A DNA stretch of 12,539 bases, from the NCBI GenBank assembly GCA_900549525.1, contig UWSJ01000057.1, forward strand, positions 1 to 12,539. Reading direction: 5' to 3'. Each line of letters starts with the position of its first letter. Position 1 is the first letter of the stretch. The position numbers and the translations under genes are program-made. Shown here in pieces: positions 1 through 6,727 of this stretch. Below the pieces are notes generated by a model that saw only the letters and a program-made list of their open reading frames with translations, did no database searches and was not told where the DNA came from. This stretch comes from an uncultured Coriobacteriaceae bacterium (lineage in GTDB: Bacteria; Actinomycetota; Coriobacteriia; Coriobacteriales; Atopobiaceae).

Positions 1-42
1 GGCGGCCTCGTTGCCGTCCATTGTCTTGAACTTACGCGCCAT
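1..42 (-). CDS. nifJ: Pyruvate:ferredoxin (flavodoxin) oxidoreductase, N-terminal fragment
   Basis: The window edge cuts this minus-strand gene after 14 codons. They read MARKFKTMDGNEAA, which matches the characteristic N-terminus of single-chain pyruvate:ferredoxin oxidoreductases (M-A-R-K-x-K-T-M-D-G-N-x-A-A). In that family the enzyme oxidises pyruvate with CoA to acetyl-CoA and CO2, using thiamine diphosphate and Fe-S clusters and reducing ferredoxin or flavodoxin; this is central to anaerobic energy metabolism. The start is the ATG at 42-40. It is preceded on the minus strand by a purine-rich Shine-Dalgarno sequence AGAAGGAGAGG (positions 55-45). Only the N-terminus is visible, so the identity rests on this short signature. 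An indolepyruvate or other 2-oxoacid oxidoreductase is less likely. Confidence 0.75.
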   Translation of the reverse strand, partial: MARKFKTMDGNEAA

Positions 43-128
43 ATCCTCTCCTTCTGCCGGCTCGTGGGGCGGCGGATGCCCGCCCACGCGAAATCACCCC
101 GAGGCGATCTTTCCCCGGTCGCCAGGAG

Positions 129-190
129 GTGACGTCTTTCACAGCGCCTAGATTATCTCTCAATTGTCCATTGTTTAATCGTCAATTTCC
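129..190 (-). promoter_or_regulatory. Candidate promoter/operator region for nifJ
   Basis: The 43-411 stretch holds no convincing gene, and its 130-360 part is clearly richer in A and T than the rest of the window. On the minus strand there is a GATAAT -10-like box (157-152) with TTGACG (185-180) upstream. Their 22-bp spacing is too long for a standard promoter, so the exact -35 is uncertain. Overlapping ATTG/CAAT inverted repeats lie around 158-187 (for example AATTG and CAATT about 16 bp apart) and could be an operator. A transcript starting near 145 would have a leader of about 100 nt. What is seen is base composition and short motifs only; the regulatory role is inferred. Confidence 0.3.
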
Positions 191-387
191 GAAAGATTGC
201 GAGAGAGGCGCCGCTATGAAATACCTGCTTGGTTGGGGTATTTTTCTTTGGCTCGCATATGCGGAGGTACAGCCGCCAGTCGCTCGCTCCACAGGATGTA
301 AGCGTTTACTATCCGGGCGCGAAAAAACAATGAGTACGTCAACATTTTTAGGCCGCAGCAACGGCGAGCATGAAGAGGCCGCCACAT

Positions 388-435
388 TCGCGCAGGGGCG
401 GCGCTCCGCCCCTAGCGCGCGCCGCCCCTGCGCGA
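388..435 (-). terminator. 15-bp perfect inverted repeat at the end of the class IV-like gene (probable terminator)
   Basis: Positions 388-402 (TCGCGCAGGGGCGGC) are the exact reverse complement of 421-435, separated by 18 bp. The right arm encodes the last codons of the minus-strand gene, and the stop codon (414-412) lies in the loop. The loop also contains a second CCGCCCCT (406-413), which can pair with 394-401 to form a tighter 8-bp stem with a 4-nt loop. The two hairpins are mutually exclusive. No U-tract follows on the minus strand, so this is either a GC-driven terminator or an mRNA 3'-end stabiliser. Confidence 0.5.
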
Positions 436-1080
436 GGCGTTCTCGAGCAGCCGCTGCCAGCCGTCGGCAAAACGGCGCGACCTGGGGCCCGCAGCATCGG
501 AGGCGACGACCACCCCGTGCTCGTCGGACACGAGGAACGCCTCGTCGAAGGGGATGGACCCGTCTGCCACCTCCTCGGCGAGCTCGGCCCGGCGCTCCAC
601 CGGCATGCCGAGCGTCTCGGCGAGGTCGATCACGAGCGAGGCCGCGCCCGACGGACGCTCCGCGGGGCCCATGCCACACGCAAGGGAGCCGCCGCGTACG
701 ATCCAGAGCGTCTCGGGCGCCACGTCGGTCTCGGAGGCCTCGAGGGCGGCATGGCGCGCACGCTCGACGAGCGCGGCAAGCGAAGTGTCGGGGAGCGGGC
801 AGTAGTCGCCCGCCGTCATGGCGGCACGGCCCCGCGCGTCAATCACAAGCATGAGCACGCCGTTAGGGTGCGCCTGCGTTCCCTCGGCAAGCGTCCACTC
901 TATATGTTGCTTGGCCCATCCCAGCAGCTGCTTGGAGACGGGCTTGCCGTTCACCGTGCGCCGGGACAGCGCGCGCAGGTGACGGTTCGCGGCGGGAAGG
1001 CTGCGGTCGGAGAGCCTCCAGCGGCACACAAGAACCGGTCGCCCGACCTCGAACTCCTCGGGAATCCCGCCCTCAGCCAT
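412..1080 (-). CDS. Short class IV aminotransferase-like protein, function unknown
   Basis: The product is 222 aa. The start is the ATG at 1080-1078, with GGGGGAG about 5 nt upstream. The C-terminal 75 residues follow the plan of the class IV (branched-chain/D-amino acid/ADC lyase) aminotransferase fold: a block LAETLGMPVERR (153-164), then acidic residues, then DEAFLVSDEHGVVVAS (179-194), which corresponds to the family's 'DE-x-F-L-T ... G-V-x-P-V' strand. Residues 74-95 (GVLMLVIDARGRAAMT...) resemble the strand pair that follows the catalytic lysine, making K50 or K57 candidates for that lysine. The protein is much shorter than the usual 270-300 aa because the N-terminal subdomain is almost absent. 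It could therefore be a diverged or non-catalytic member. The gene stands alone, divergent from the ABC exporter operon. The fold assignment is from memory of family patterns and is moderate; no substrate can be proposed. Confidence 0.55.
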   Translation of the reverse strand: MAEGGIPEEFEVGRPVLVCRWRLSDRSLPAANRHLRALSRRTVNGKPVSKQLLGWAKQHIEWTLAEGTQAHPNGVLMLVIDARGRAAMTAGDYCPLPDTSLAALVERARHAALEASETDVAPETLWIVRGGSLACGMGPAERPSGAASLVIDLAETLGMPVERRAELAEEVADGSIPFDEAFLVSDEHGVVVASDAAGPRSRRFADGWQRLLENASRRGGAR

Positions 1081-1330
1081 GCAATCTCCCCCAACACCCG
1101 CGCCGGCGAATTCCGGACGGCAATCCTGCTGCGGCCGGGAGCCAAGCCCCGCACCGCATACCTTTCAAAAGCGTAACCACACTGTAAGGCAATTCGATGG
1201 CCGCACGCGAAGAACTCGGCGAGGATTGGGACGAACGCGATACGCGGGCCATGCGCCCCGCACAAAGGCGTGCCATAGAGCGCGCACGCCACACGGCGCG
1301 CAGGCAACGCACCGGCAGGAAAGGAGCCAC

Positions 1331-2158
1331 ATGCCTCGATTCTCAACCCACGCGGAAGCGGCGACGGCCACCCCCGCGCTCTCCGTCCAGCATCTCGAGA
1401 AGGTCTACGGGGGCCGCACCTCCAGGGCCGCCGCAGGCGGGCGAGCGCTCACCCAGGCCCTCGCCGACGTCTCCTTCGACGTGGAGACGGGCGAGTTCGT
1501 GGGCATCATGGGAGCCTCGGGCTCGGGCAAGTCGACGCTGCTCAACTGCGTCTCCACCATCGACGCCCCCACGAGCGGCCAGGTGCTCGTGGGGGGAGAG
1601 GATGTCTCGCGCCTGCGCGGGCGCGCGCTCACGCGCTTCCGTCGCGACCGCCTCGGCTTCATCTTCCAGGGGTCCAACCTGCTCGACACGCTGACCGCCC
1701 GGGAGAACGTGGCGCTGCCGCTCACCATCGCCCGCGTGCCGGCAGGCGAGGTGCTCGGCCGCGTCGAGGAGACGGCCTCGCGCCTGGGCATCCGCGGGCT
1801 GCTCGACAAGTACCCCTACCAGCTCTCCGGCGGCCAGCAGCAGCGCGTGGCGGCAGCCCGCGCCCTCGTCACCAAGCCCACCGTCGTCATGGCCGACGAG
1901 CCCACCGGCGCCCTCGACTCCAAGAACGCGCGCCTTCTGCTCGAGCAGCTCGAGCAGCTTAACCACGACCGGGCGGCCACCATCCTCATGGTCACGCACG
2001 ACGGCTTCGCGGCGAGCTACACGGGCCGCGTCCTCTTCATTCGCGACGGCAAGATCTTCACCGAGCTCCGCCGTGGAGACAGCCCGCGCCGGGAGTTCTT
2101 CGACCGCATCATGGAGGTCGTCGCGATGATGGGCGGTGAGGGCTCTGATGCTCTGTAA
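1331..2158 (+). CDS. ABC exporter ATPase, BceA/LolD (MacB-like) family, probable antimicrobial-peptide resistance
   Basis: The product is 275 aa, the nucleotide-binding subunit of a peptide-7-type exporter. Motifs: Walker A GASGSGKST at 61-69, Q-loop Q113 in FIFQGSNLL, signature LSGGQQQR at 165-172, Walker B VVMADEP at 185-191, D-loop ALD at 194-196 and H-loop H223. 'FQ-x-x-NLL-x-x-LT-x-x-ENV' is typical of the LolD/BceA group, which partners with FtsX-like permeases. The ATG at 1331 is chosen because AAAGGAG (1320-1326) precedes it; the same frame is open further upstream but without a ribosome site or recognisable sequence. Between the first strand and Walker A there is a 12-15 residue Ala/Gly/Arg-rich insert (about 27-40). 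The gene overlaps the permease gene by 11 bp, so the two form one translationally coupled unit. The 250 bp upstream probably hold the promoter, but no clear -35/-10 pair was found. Confidence 0.93.
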   Translation: MPRFSTHAEAATATPALSVQHLEKVYGGRTSRAAAGGRALTQALADVSFDVETGEFVGIMGASGSGKSTLLNCVSTIDAPTSGQVLVGGEDVSRLRGRALTRFRRDRLGFIFQGSNLLDTLTARENVALPLTIARVPAGEVLGRVEETASRLGIRGLLDKYPYQLSGGQQQRVAAARALVTKPTVVMADEPTGALDSKNARLLLEQLEQLNHDRAATILMVTHDGFAASYTGRVLFIRDGKIFTELRRGDSPRREFFDRIMEVVAMMGGEGSDAL

Positions 2159-4346
2159 GCTCGCCTTTGGCAACGTTCGCCGTGCTGGCCGCGACTACCT
2201 TGTCTACCTCATCACGCTGGCGCTGGGCGTCACCGTGTTCTATGCGTTCAACACCATCTCCGAGCAGGCCGCCACGGCGGGCCTCGACAGGGAGATGGGC
2301 GACGCCATCGGCGACATCACCTCGGGGCTCACGGTATTTCTCGCCTGCGTCATGGGCTTCCTCATGGTGTACGCCAACAACTTCATCATGAAGCGGCGCA
2401 AGCAGCAATTTGGCCTCTACCAGGTGCTTGGCATGGGGCGCGGGCAGGTGGCGACCATCATGACGCTCGAGACGGCGATCGTCTCGGCCGGGGCACTCGC
2501 CATCGGCCTTGCCTGCGGCATCGGGCTCTCGCAGCTCATGACGTTCTTCACGGCCTCGCTCTTCCGCACGCAGATCGCCAACTTCCACTTCTTCGTGAGC
2601 GCCAGCGCCGCGCTGTTCACGGTGGAGTGCCTCGTCGCCATCTTCCTCGTGACGCTCGTGTTCAACCTGCGCGTGGTGGCAAAGGCCAAGGTCATCGATC
2701 TCATGGGAGCCCGCCGCTCCAACGAGGCCGTCGCCGCGCGCAGCCCCTGGGTCTCGGCGGCACTGTTCGTGGTGGGCTGCGCGCTCGTGGGCGTGGCGTA
2801 CGAGCGCCTGCTGCGCGACGGTCTGCCCTTGATGATGAACTCGCAAGATGAGATGACCCGTTTCACGGTCACGACCGTTACCGTCATCGCAGGCACCATC
2901 CTGCTCTTCTTTGGCCTCTCGGGCTTTTTGCTCAAGGTCCTGCAGGCGGCGCGCGGCCTGTGGTGGCGCGGGCTCAACATGTTTACGCTGCGCCAGCTCG
3001 CGGCCAAGGTAAACACCGTGTCGATGTCGATGGCGGTCATCTCGATGATCTTGTTCCTCGCGCTCACGAGCGTTACCACCGGCATGTCCATCGCCAACGT
3101 CATGAACGAGGGCGTGGAACGCGGCACGCCCGCGGACTACACCACCGGAGTGGCCTACCACTCCCCCTCCACCCTCCGGCAGCTGCAGCAGTCCGAGCAG
3201 AACGCGGGGCTCAAGGCCGGCACGCTCACCGAGGGCCGCGTGAGCACCACCCGCCCGGTGGACGTGCTCGACGCCACCAGCAGCCATGCCAAGCGCACCG
3301 ACGGCTCGGTCGTTGACCTCGCGGCGATTGCGGGCCCGTCGGTGCAGGTGGACGTCTTCGACTCCGCCCCGGCACTGGGCGAGCAGCCCCTCGTCTCGAT
3401 TGCGGAGTTTGCCCGGGCAGCGGGCAAGACGCTACCCCGGGACGTCAACACCGGGGACGACCGCGACAGCGCCATGGGAATCATGAGCGAGAGCACCTAC
3501 AACCGCTATCTCGCGTTTCGCGACAAGGGCAACGTGAGTCTCGACGGCGACCAGTACCTCGTCACGAGTGACATGGGCCCCTCGGTCGTCAGCATCTACA
3601 ACGCGGCGCTCGCGGCAGGTCACGAGGTCACGCTTGGCGGGCACACGCTGCGCCCGGCCCGTACGACCGTGGACGAGAACGCAAGCTCCTTCGTCAACAT
3701 GGCCGTGGGCAACAACACGGGCACCCTCGTGGTCCCCGACGAGGTGCTCGCGGGCCTTAACCTCCCCGTCCAGTACAGCTACCTGCTGCTCGACTACCCC
3801 GCAGGCTCCGACGCCTCCGCCATCGACAAGAAGTTCGGCAACGCGGCCAACTACGGCACCGTGACGGACACCGCCGGGCAGGACGTGGGCTCCTTCGGTA
3901 TGGGCAGCACGCGCATCAGCATCTACGAGAGCACCGACTCCGTGAACGGTCTCATCAGCTACCTGTCCATCTACATCGGCTTCGTGCTCGTGGTGGCGTG
4001 CGGCGCCATCCTCACGATCCAGCAGCTCTCCGGCGTGGCCGACGCCGTGCCCGGCTGGCGCCTCCTTGCGGAGCTGGGTGCGGACGGCGCATCGCTTCGC
4101 CGCTCGCTTCTCGCCCAGCAGGCCGTGTTCTTCGCCTTCCCGCTCGTGGTGGCCCTCGCCCACTCGGCCGTGGCGCTGCGCGTGATCATCGACGTGGTAG
4201 AGACGCTCGGCGCGCTCACCATTGGCGGCACGGTGGGTCTCACCTGCGTCATCTTCGTGGCGGCGTACGGTGGCTACTTCCTGCTCACCTACGCCATGGG
4301 GGCGGGCATCGTGCGCGAGGCGGCCCACGGGCGTCGACCGGCGTAG
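2148..4346 (+). CDS. FtsX-like ABC permease of the BceB type
   Basis: The product is 732 aa, an integral membrane partner of the preceding ATPase. Helix 1 is at about 18-36 and helix 2 at about 60-80. Then comes the BceB-like cytoplasmic signature MKRRKQQFGLYQVLGMGRGQ (81-100), and further helices at about 107-133, 150-173, 202-217, 240-262 and 292-312. A large soluble domain follows at about 313-600. The last three helices lie at about 602-624, 657-678 and 693-720. The LAELGADGASLRRSLLAQQAVFFAFPL motif region before helix 9 is also family-typical. In known Bce systems such permeases free lipid II-cycle intermediates from peptide antibiotics and signal to a histidine kinase. Here no kinase or regulator gene is adjacent. 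The external domain, near 290 residues, is larger than the roughly 200 of Bacillus BceB. ATG 2148 is preferred over GTG 2136 because GGTGAGG (2135-2141) sits 6 nt before it. Confidence 0.9.
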   Translation: MLCKLAFGNVRRAGRDYLVYLITLALGVTVFYAFNTISEQAATAGLDREMGDAIGDITSGLTVFLACVMGFLMVYANNFIMKRRKQQFGLYQVLGMGRGQVATIMTLETAIVSAGALAIGLACGIGLSQLMTFFTASLFRTQIANFHFFVSASAALFTVECLVAIFLVTLVFNLRVVAKAKVIDLMGARRSNEAVAARSPWVSAALFVVGCALVGVAYERLLRDGLPLMMNSQDEMTRFTVTTVTVIAGTILLFFGLSGFLLKVLQAARGLWWRGLNMFTLRQLAAKVNTVSMSMAVISMILFLALTSVTTGMSIANVMNEGVERGTPADYTTGVAYHSPSTLRQLQQSEQNAGLKAGTLTEGRVSTTRPVDVLDATSSHAKRTDGSVVDLAAIAGPSVQVDVFDSAPALGEQPLVSIAEFARAAGKTLPRDVNTGDDRDSAMGIMSESTYNRYLAFRDKGNVSLDGDQYLVTSDMGPSVVSIYNAALAAGHEVTLGGHTLRPARTTVDENASSFVNMAVGNNTGTLVVPDEVLAGLNLPVQYSYLLLDYPAGSDASAIDKKFGNAANYGTVTDTAGQDVGSFGMGSTRISIYESTDSVNGLISYLSIYIGFVLVVACGAILTIQQLSGVADAVPGWRLLAELGADGASLRRSLLAQQAVFFAFPLVVALAHSAVALRVIIDVVETLGALTIGGTVGLTCVIFVAAYGGYFLLTYAMGAGIVREAAHGRRPA

Positions 4347-4473
4347 CCTGTCGCCTGTCGCTTGGTGCCTGGCCACCTGTGTCACCTGCGTCATCGGTAA
4401 CCGGGCTGTAAACGTGGTCGCTGCGGGGTCTATCTCGCGCTATGCTGTACCGTTAGCGTTCGCAACTTTCTCG

Positions 4474-4508
4474 CCTTGCGGCAAGGGGGACGGGAATGGG
4501 TCCCGTCC
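4474..4508 (+). promoter_or_regulatory. Two adjacent stem-loops in the leader of the amino-acid uptake operon
   Basis: In the 208-bp gap before the binding-protein gene, CCTTG/CAAGG (4474-4478 and 4482-4486) form a small hairpin. One base later GGACGGGA/TCCCGTCC (4488-4495 and 4501-4508) form a perfect 8-bp stem with a 5-nt loop. The second ends about 45 nt before the start codon. There is no U-tract and no T-box AGGGTGG core. It may be an mRNA leader structure, a stabiliser or the remains of a terminator for the upstream exporter operon. The stems are seen directly; the role is inferred. The rest of 4347-4554 shows no gene; a weak TATGCT box at 4441-4446 lacks a good -35. Confidence 0.4.
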
Positions 4509-4554
4509 GGTTGCGCACGCGGAAGGGGTACTCGCACCGAGGGAAGGACCTGTC

Positions 4555-5472
4555 ATGACCACCCCCCAGCACCACGGCGTCTCGCGCCGCTCGTTCCTCA
4601 AGCTCTCCGGACTCACCGCGCTCAGCGTCGGGGGAATGACGTTCCTTACCGCCTGCGGCCCCGCCGCCCAGGACAGCGGCTCGGCCGCCACCACCTCGGC
4701 CGCCACGGGCACTGCCTCCGCCGCCGGCGCCACGCTCGGTGACGGCAAGACCCTCCGCGTGGGCATGGAGGCCGCCTACGCCCCCTACAACTGGCAGGTC
4801 AGCGAGGAGTCCGAGTACACCATCCCCATCGAAAACGTCTCGGGTGCCTACGCCGACGGCTACGACGTCCAAGCCGCCAAGGTTATCGCCAAGGCTCTCG
4901 GCATGGAGCCGGTCGCCGTCAAGAGCGACTTCGGCGCGCTCATCGACGCCCTCAACAACGGCCAGATCGACATTGTGTGCGCCGGCATGTCCGTCACCGA
5001 CGAGCGCAAGCAGTCCGCGGACTTCTCGGACTCCTACATCGACGACGACATCGTGATGGTCACCAAGAAGGGCTCCAAGTTCGCCTCGGCCACCACGTTC
5101 GCCGACCTCAAGGGCGCCTCCGTCATGGGCCAGGCCGACACCATGTACGACGACGTCATCGCCCAGATCCCCGACGTCAACCACATGACGCCCGGCAAGA
5201 CCGTCCCCACCGTGGTGGAGAGCCTCAGCTCCGGCACGAGCGACGTCATCACCTACTCCATGCTCTCCGTGCCCAAGCTGCTCGAGAGCTACCCCGACTT
5301 CGTCGAGCTCCAGATGACCGACAAGTTCGAGGGCTCCGTCATGCCCGACAACGCGGCCATCGCCAAGGGACAGGACGAGGTGCTCAAGAAGATCAACGAG
5401 GCCATTGCCACCATCTCTGACGACGAGCGCCAGCAGATGTGGAACGAGTGCATGGATCGTCAGCCGGCCTAA
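4555..5472 (+). CDS. Amino-acid ABC transporter substrate-binding lipoprotein
   Basis: The product is 305 aa, a family-3 solute-binding protein (bacterial extracellular PBPb domain). Residues 10-16 (SRRSFLK) form a Tat-type twin-arginine motif. A hydrophobic stretch and the lipobox LTAC follow, with C34 as the lipidated cysteine; a Ser/Thr/Ala linker (about 35-62) tethers the domain to the membrane. The domain starts at KTLRVGMEAAYAPYNW (65-80). It contains GYDVQAAKVIAKALG (102-116) and FGALIDALNNGQIDIVCAGMSVTDERKQSADFSDSY (126-161), where R151 is at the position that normally binds the ligand's alpha-carboxylate. A short insert (about 83-99) before GYDV is seen in many Gram-positive homologues. 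The ATG at 4555 follows GGAAGGA with good spacing. The specific amino acid cannot be read from the sequence; glutamine, arginine/histidine or cystine are all possible. Confidence 0.93.
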   Translation: MTTPQHHGVSRRSFLKLSGLTALSVGGMTFLTACGPAAQDSGSAATTSAATGTASAAGATLGDGKTLRVGMEAAYAPYNWQVSEESEYTIPIENVSGAYADGYDVQAAKVIAKALGMEPVAVKSDFGALIDALNNGQIDIVCAGMSVTDERKQSADFSDSYIDDDIVMVTKKGSKFASATTFADLKGASVMGQADTMYDDVIAQIPDVNHMTPGKTVPTVVESLSSGTSDVITYSMLSVPKLLESYPDFVELQMTDKFEGSVMPDNAAIAKGQDEVLKKINEAIATISDDERQQMWNECMDRQPA

Positions 5473-5493
5473 GCGCGCTGCGTTCGAAGCATG

Positions 5494-5528
5494 AGCCGGG
5501 ACGCCCTCGCAAGGTGGGTGCCCCGGCT
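5494..5528 (+). terminator. Intercistronic stem-loop between binding-protein and permease genes
   Basis: AGCCGGG (5494-5500) pairs with CCCGGCT (5522-5528). After one A/C mismatch, CGCCC (5502-5506) pairs with GGGTG (5516-5520, one G-U), leaving a 9-nt loop. The structure starts 22 bp after the binding-protein stop codon. It is followed by TT, then TTTT at 5537-5540 after a GC interruption, so it is not a perfect intrinsic terminator. Such hairpins after the first gene of uptake operons commonly protect the upstream mRNA or partly terminate transcription, keeping binding protein in excess over the membrane components. The pairing is seen; the effect is inferred. Confidence 0.55.
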
Positions 5529-5558
5529 TTGCGCCGTTTTAGAACCAAAGGAGCCCCC

Positions 5559-6725
5559 ATGGCACGACTCGTGTCATTCATCCGCCGAGACCACCGATAC
5601 GTGCTTCTCGGCACCGCAGCCGTCGCCTTCGTTGGCATGCTGCTCTCCAGCCAGCCCCGCCCGGAGCTGAGCTTCCTGCGCCAGGCCTTCGTGGTCGAGC
5701 TTACGCTCTACTACCTCATGGCCGCGTGGCTCGTGCTCTCGGCCGTGGCGCTTGTCTTCAAGCTCACGCACTGGAAGACCTACGCCGAGACCTCGCCCTT
5801 CACCAAGCCGGGTGCCCGCCGCGCGCTGCGCGTGGCGTCGTACGTGGTCTGGGCCGCTGCGGCCGCGCTCGTGCTCGACCGCGTGGTCATGGGCATCGCG
5901 AGCGCCTGGAACACGGCCGTCACCGTCGACACGCGCCCCACCGAGGACGGGCTCGAGGCCATCTTCTACATCCTCTACAACAGCCGCGCCACGTTCCTCT
6001 CCGGCCTCATCACCACCGTCGAGCTGGCGGTTATCGGCACGCTCGTGGCGTTTTTCCTCGCACTGCTGCTTGTCTTCTGCCGCATCCAGACCGTTGACCG
6101 CCCCGACAACGACTTCGTGCGCTTCTGGAAGAAGGTGGGCTGCGCCTTCGCCAAGGTCTACTCGATCGTGGTGCGCGGCACGCCGATGATGGTGCAGGCC
6201 ATGATCATCTACTTTGGCGTGTTTGGCCTGCTCAGGGGCACCAACATGTCCACCACGCAAATCAACGGCATCTGGACGACGTTCCTCGCCGGCCTCGTGA
6301 CCATCACCCTCAACTCCACTGCCTACATGATGGAGGTGCTGCGCGGCGGCATCGAGTCGGTCGACAAGGGCCAGGCCGAGGCCGCCCGCTCGCTGGGCCT
6401 CTCGCAGTGGCAGGCCATGGCCAAGGTCGTGTTCCCGCAGGGCATCAAGTACTCGATCCCCGGCCTCTCCAACGAGCTCGTGATCAACATCAAGGACTCG
6501 TCGGTGCTCTCGATCATCGGCACGTTTGACCTGATGTTCGCCACCACCACGGTGTCCGGCATCTACTACAAGCAGTTCCTCACGAGCCTCATTGCCGCCG
6601 TTGCGTACCTCATCCTGGTGCTCATCGCCTCGTGGCTGCTCGACAAGTTTGCCAAGCGCTTCGACGTGGAGAGCAAGCCCGTGGGAAGCACGTCCGCCAC
6701 GCACGTCGTCGCCGAGGAGGAGTAG
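5559..6725 (+). CDS. Amino-acid ABC transporter permease (HisM/GlnP family) with extra N-terminal helices
   Basis: The product is 388 aa against the usual 215-240 for the family. The conserved transporter domain starts near residue 145 (TFLSGLITTVELAVIGTLVAFFLALL). It contains RGTPMMVQ (206-213), the typical amino-acid permease signature, and the EAA cytoplasmic loop that contacts the ATPase (about 259-294, EVLRGGIESVDKGQAEAARS... ending VVFPQ), then IKDSSVLSIIG (311-321). The N-terminal addition holds three more predicted membrane segments, at about 14-30, 47-68 and 93-111. The ATG at 5559 is preceded by AAAGGAG (5547-5553). The same frame is open upstream into the previous gene but has no homology there. 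Its stop is 2 bp before the ATPase start, and the GAGGAGG in its last codons serves as that gene's ribosome site. The permease is probably a homodimer in the complex, since only one permease gene is present. Confidence 0.92.
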   Translation: MARLVSFIRRDHRYVLLGTAAVAFVGMLLSSQPRPELSFLRQAFVVELTLYYLMAAWLVLSAVALVFKLTHWKTYAETSPFTKPGARRALRVASYVVWAAAAALVLDRVVMGIASAWNTAVTVDTRPTEDGLEAIFYILYNSRATFLSGLITTVELAVIGTLVAFFLALLLVFCRIQTVDRPDNDFVRFWKKVGCAFAKVYSIVVRGTPMMVQAMIIYFGVFGLLRGTNMSTTQINGIWTTFLAGLVTITLNSTAYMMEVLRGGIESVDKGQAEAARSLGLSQWQAMAKVVFPQGIKYSIPGLSNELVINIKDSSVLSIIGTFDLMFATTTVSGIYYKQFLTSLIAAVAYLILVLIASWLLDKFAKRFDVESKPVGSTSATHVVAEEE

Positions 6726-6727
6726 CC

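Noticed and set aside
124..132. Perfect AGGAGGTGA Shine-Dalgarno sequence on the plus strand
   Set aside because: No start codon occurs at a suitable distance downstream in a frame that looks coding, so it is taken as chance.
129..854. Plus-strand open frame with a hydrophobic start (MKYLLGWGIFLWLAYAEV at about 216)
   Set aside because: Its second half is the mirror of the minus-strand class IV-like gene and is arginine/proline-rich shadow sequence. No good ribosome site precedes the ATG at 216 and no stop separates a short peptide.
1197..1330. Possible small basic protein (MAAREELGEDWDERD...) before the exporter ATPase
   Set aside because: TAAGG precedes the ATG, but the frame has no stop until deep inside the ATPase gene and has shadow-like composition there. 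It is kept only as a possibility and not annotated.
2109..4394. Long minus-strand open frames opposite the FtsX permease
   Set aside because: They are His/Glu/Arg-rich antisense shadows typical of high-GC genes, without ribosome sites or recognisable domains.
4474..4510. T-box or other known riboswitch before the amino-acid operon
   Set aside because: The conserved T-box AGGGTGGNACCGCG core and specifier structures are absent; only simple hairpins are seen.
5574..6704. Long minus-strand open frame opposite the amino-acid permease
   Set aside because: It is an antisense shadow; the plus-strand frame carries all permease motifs.
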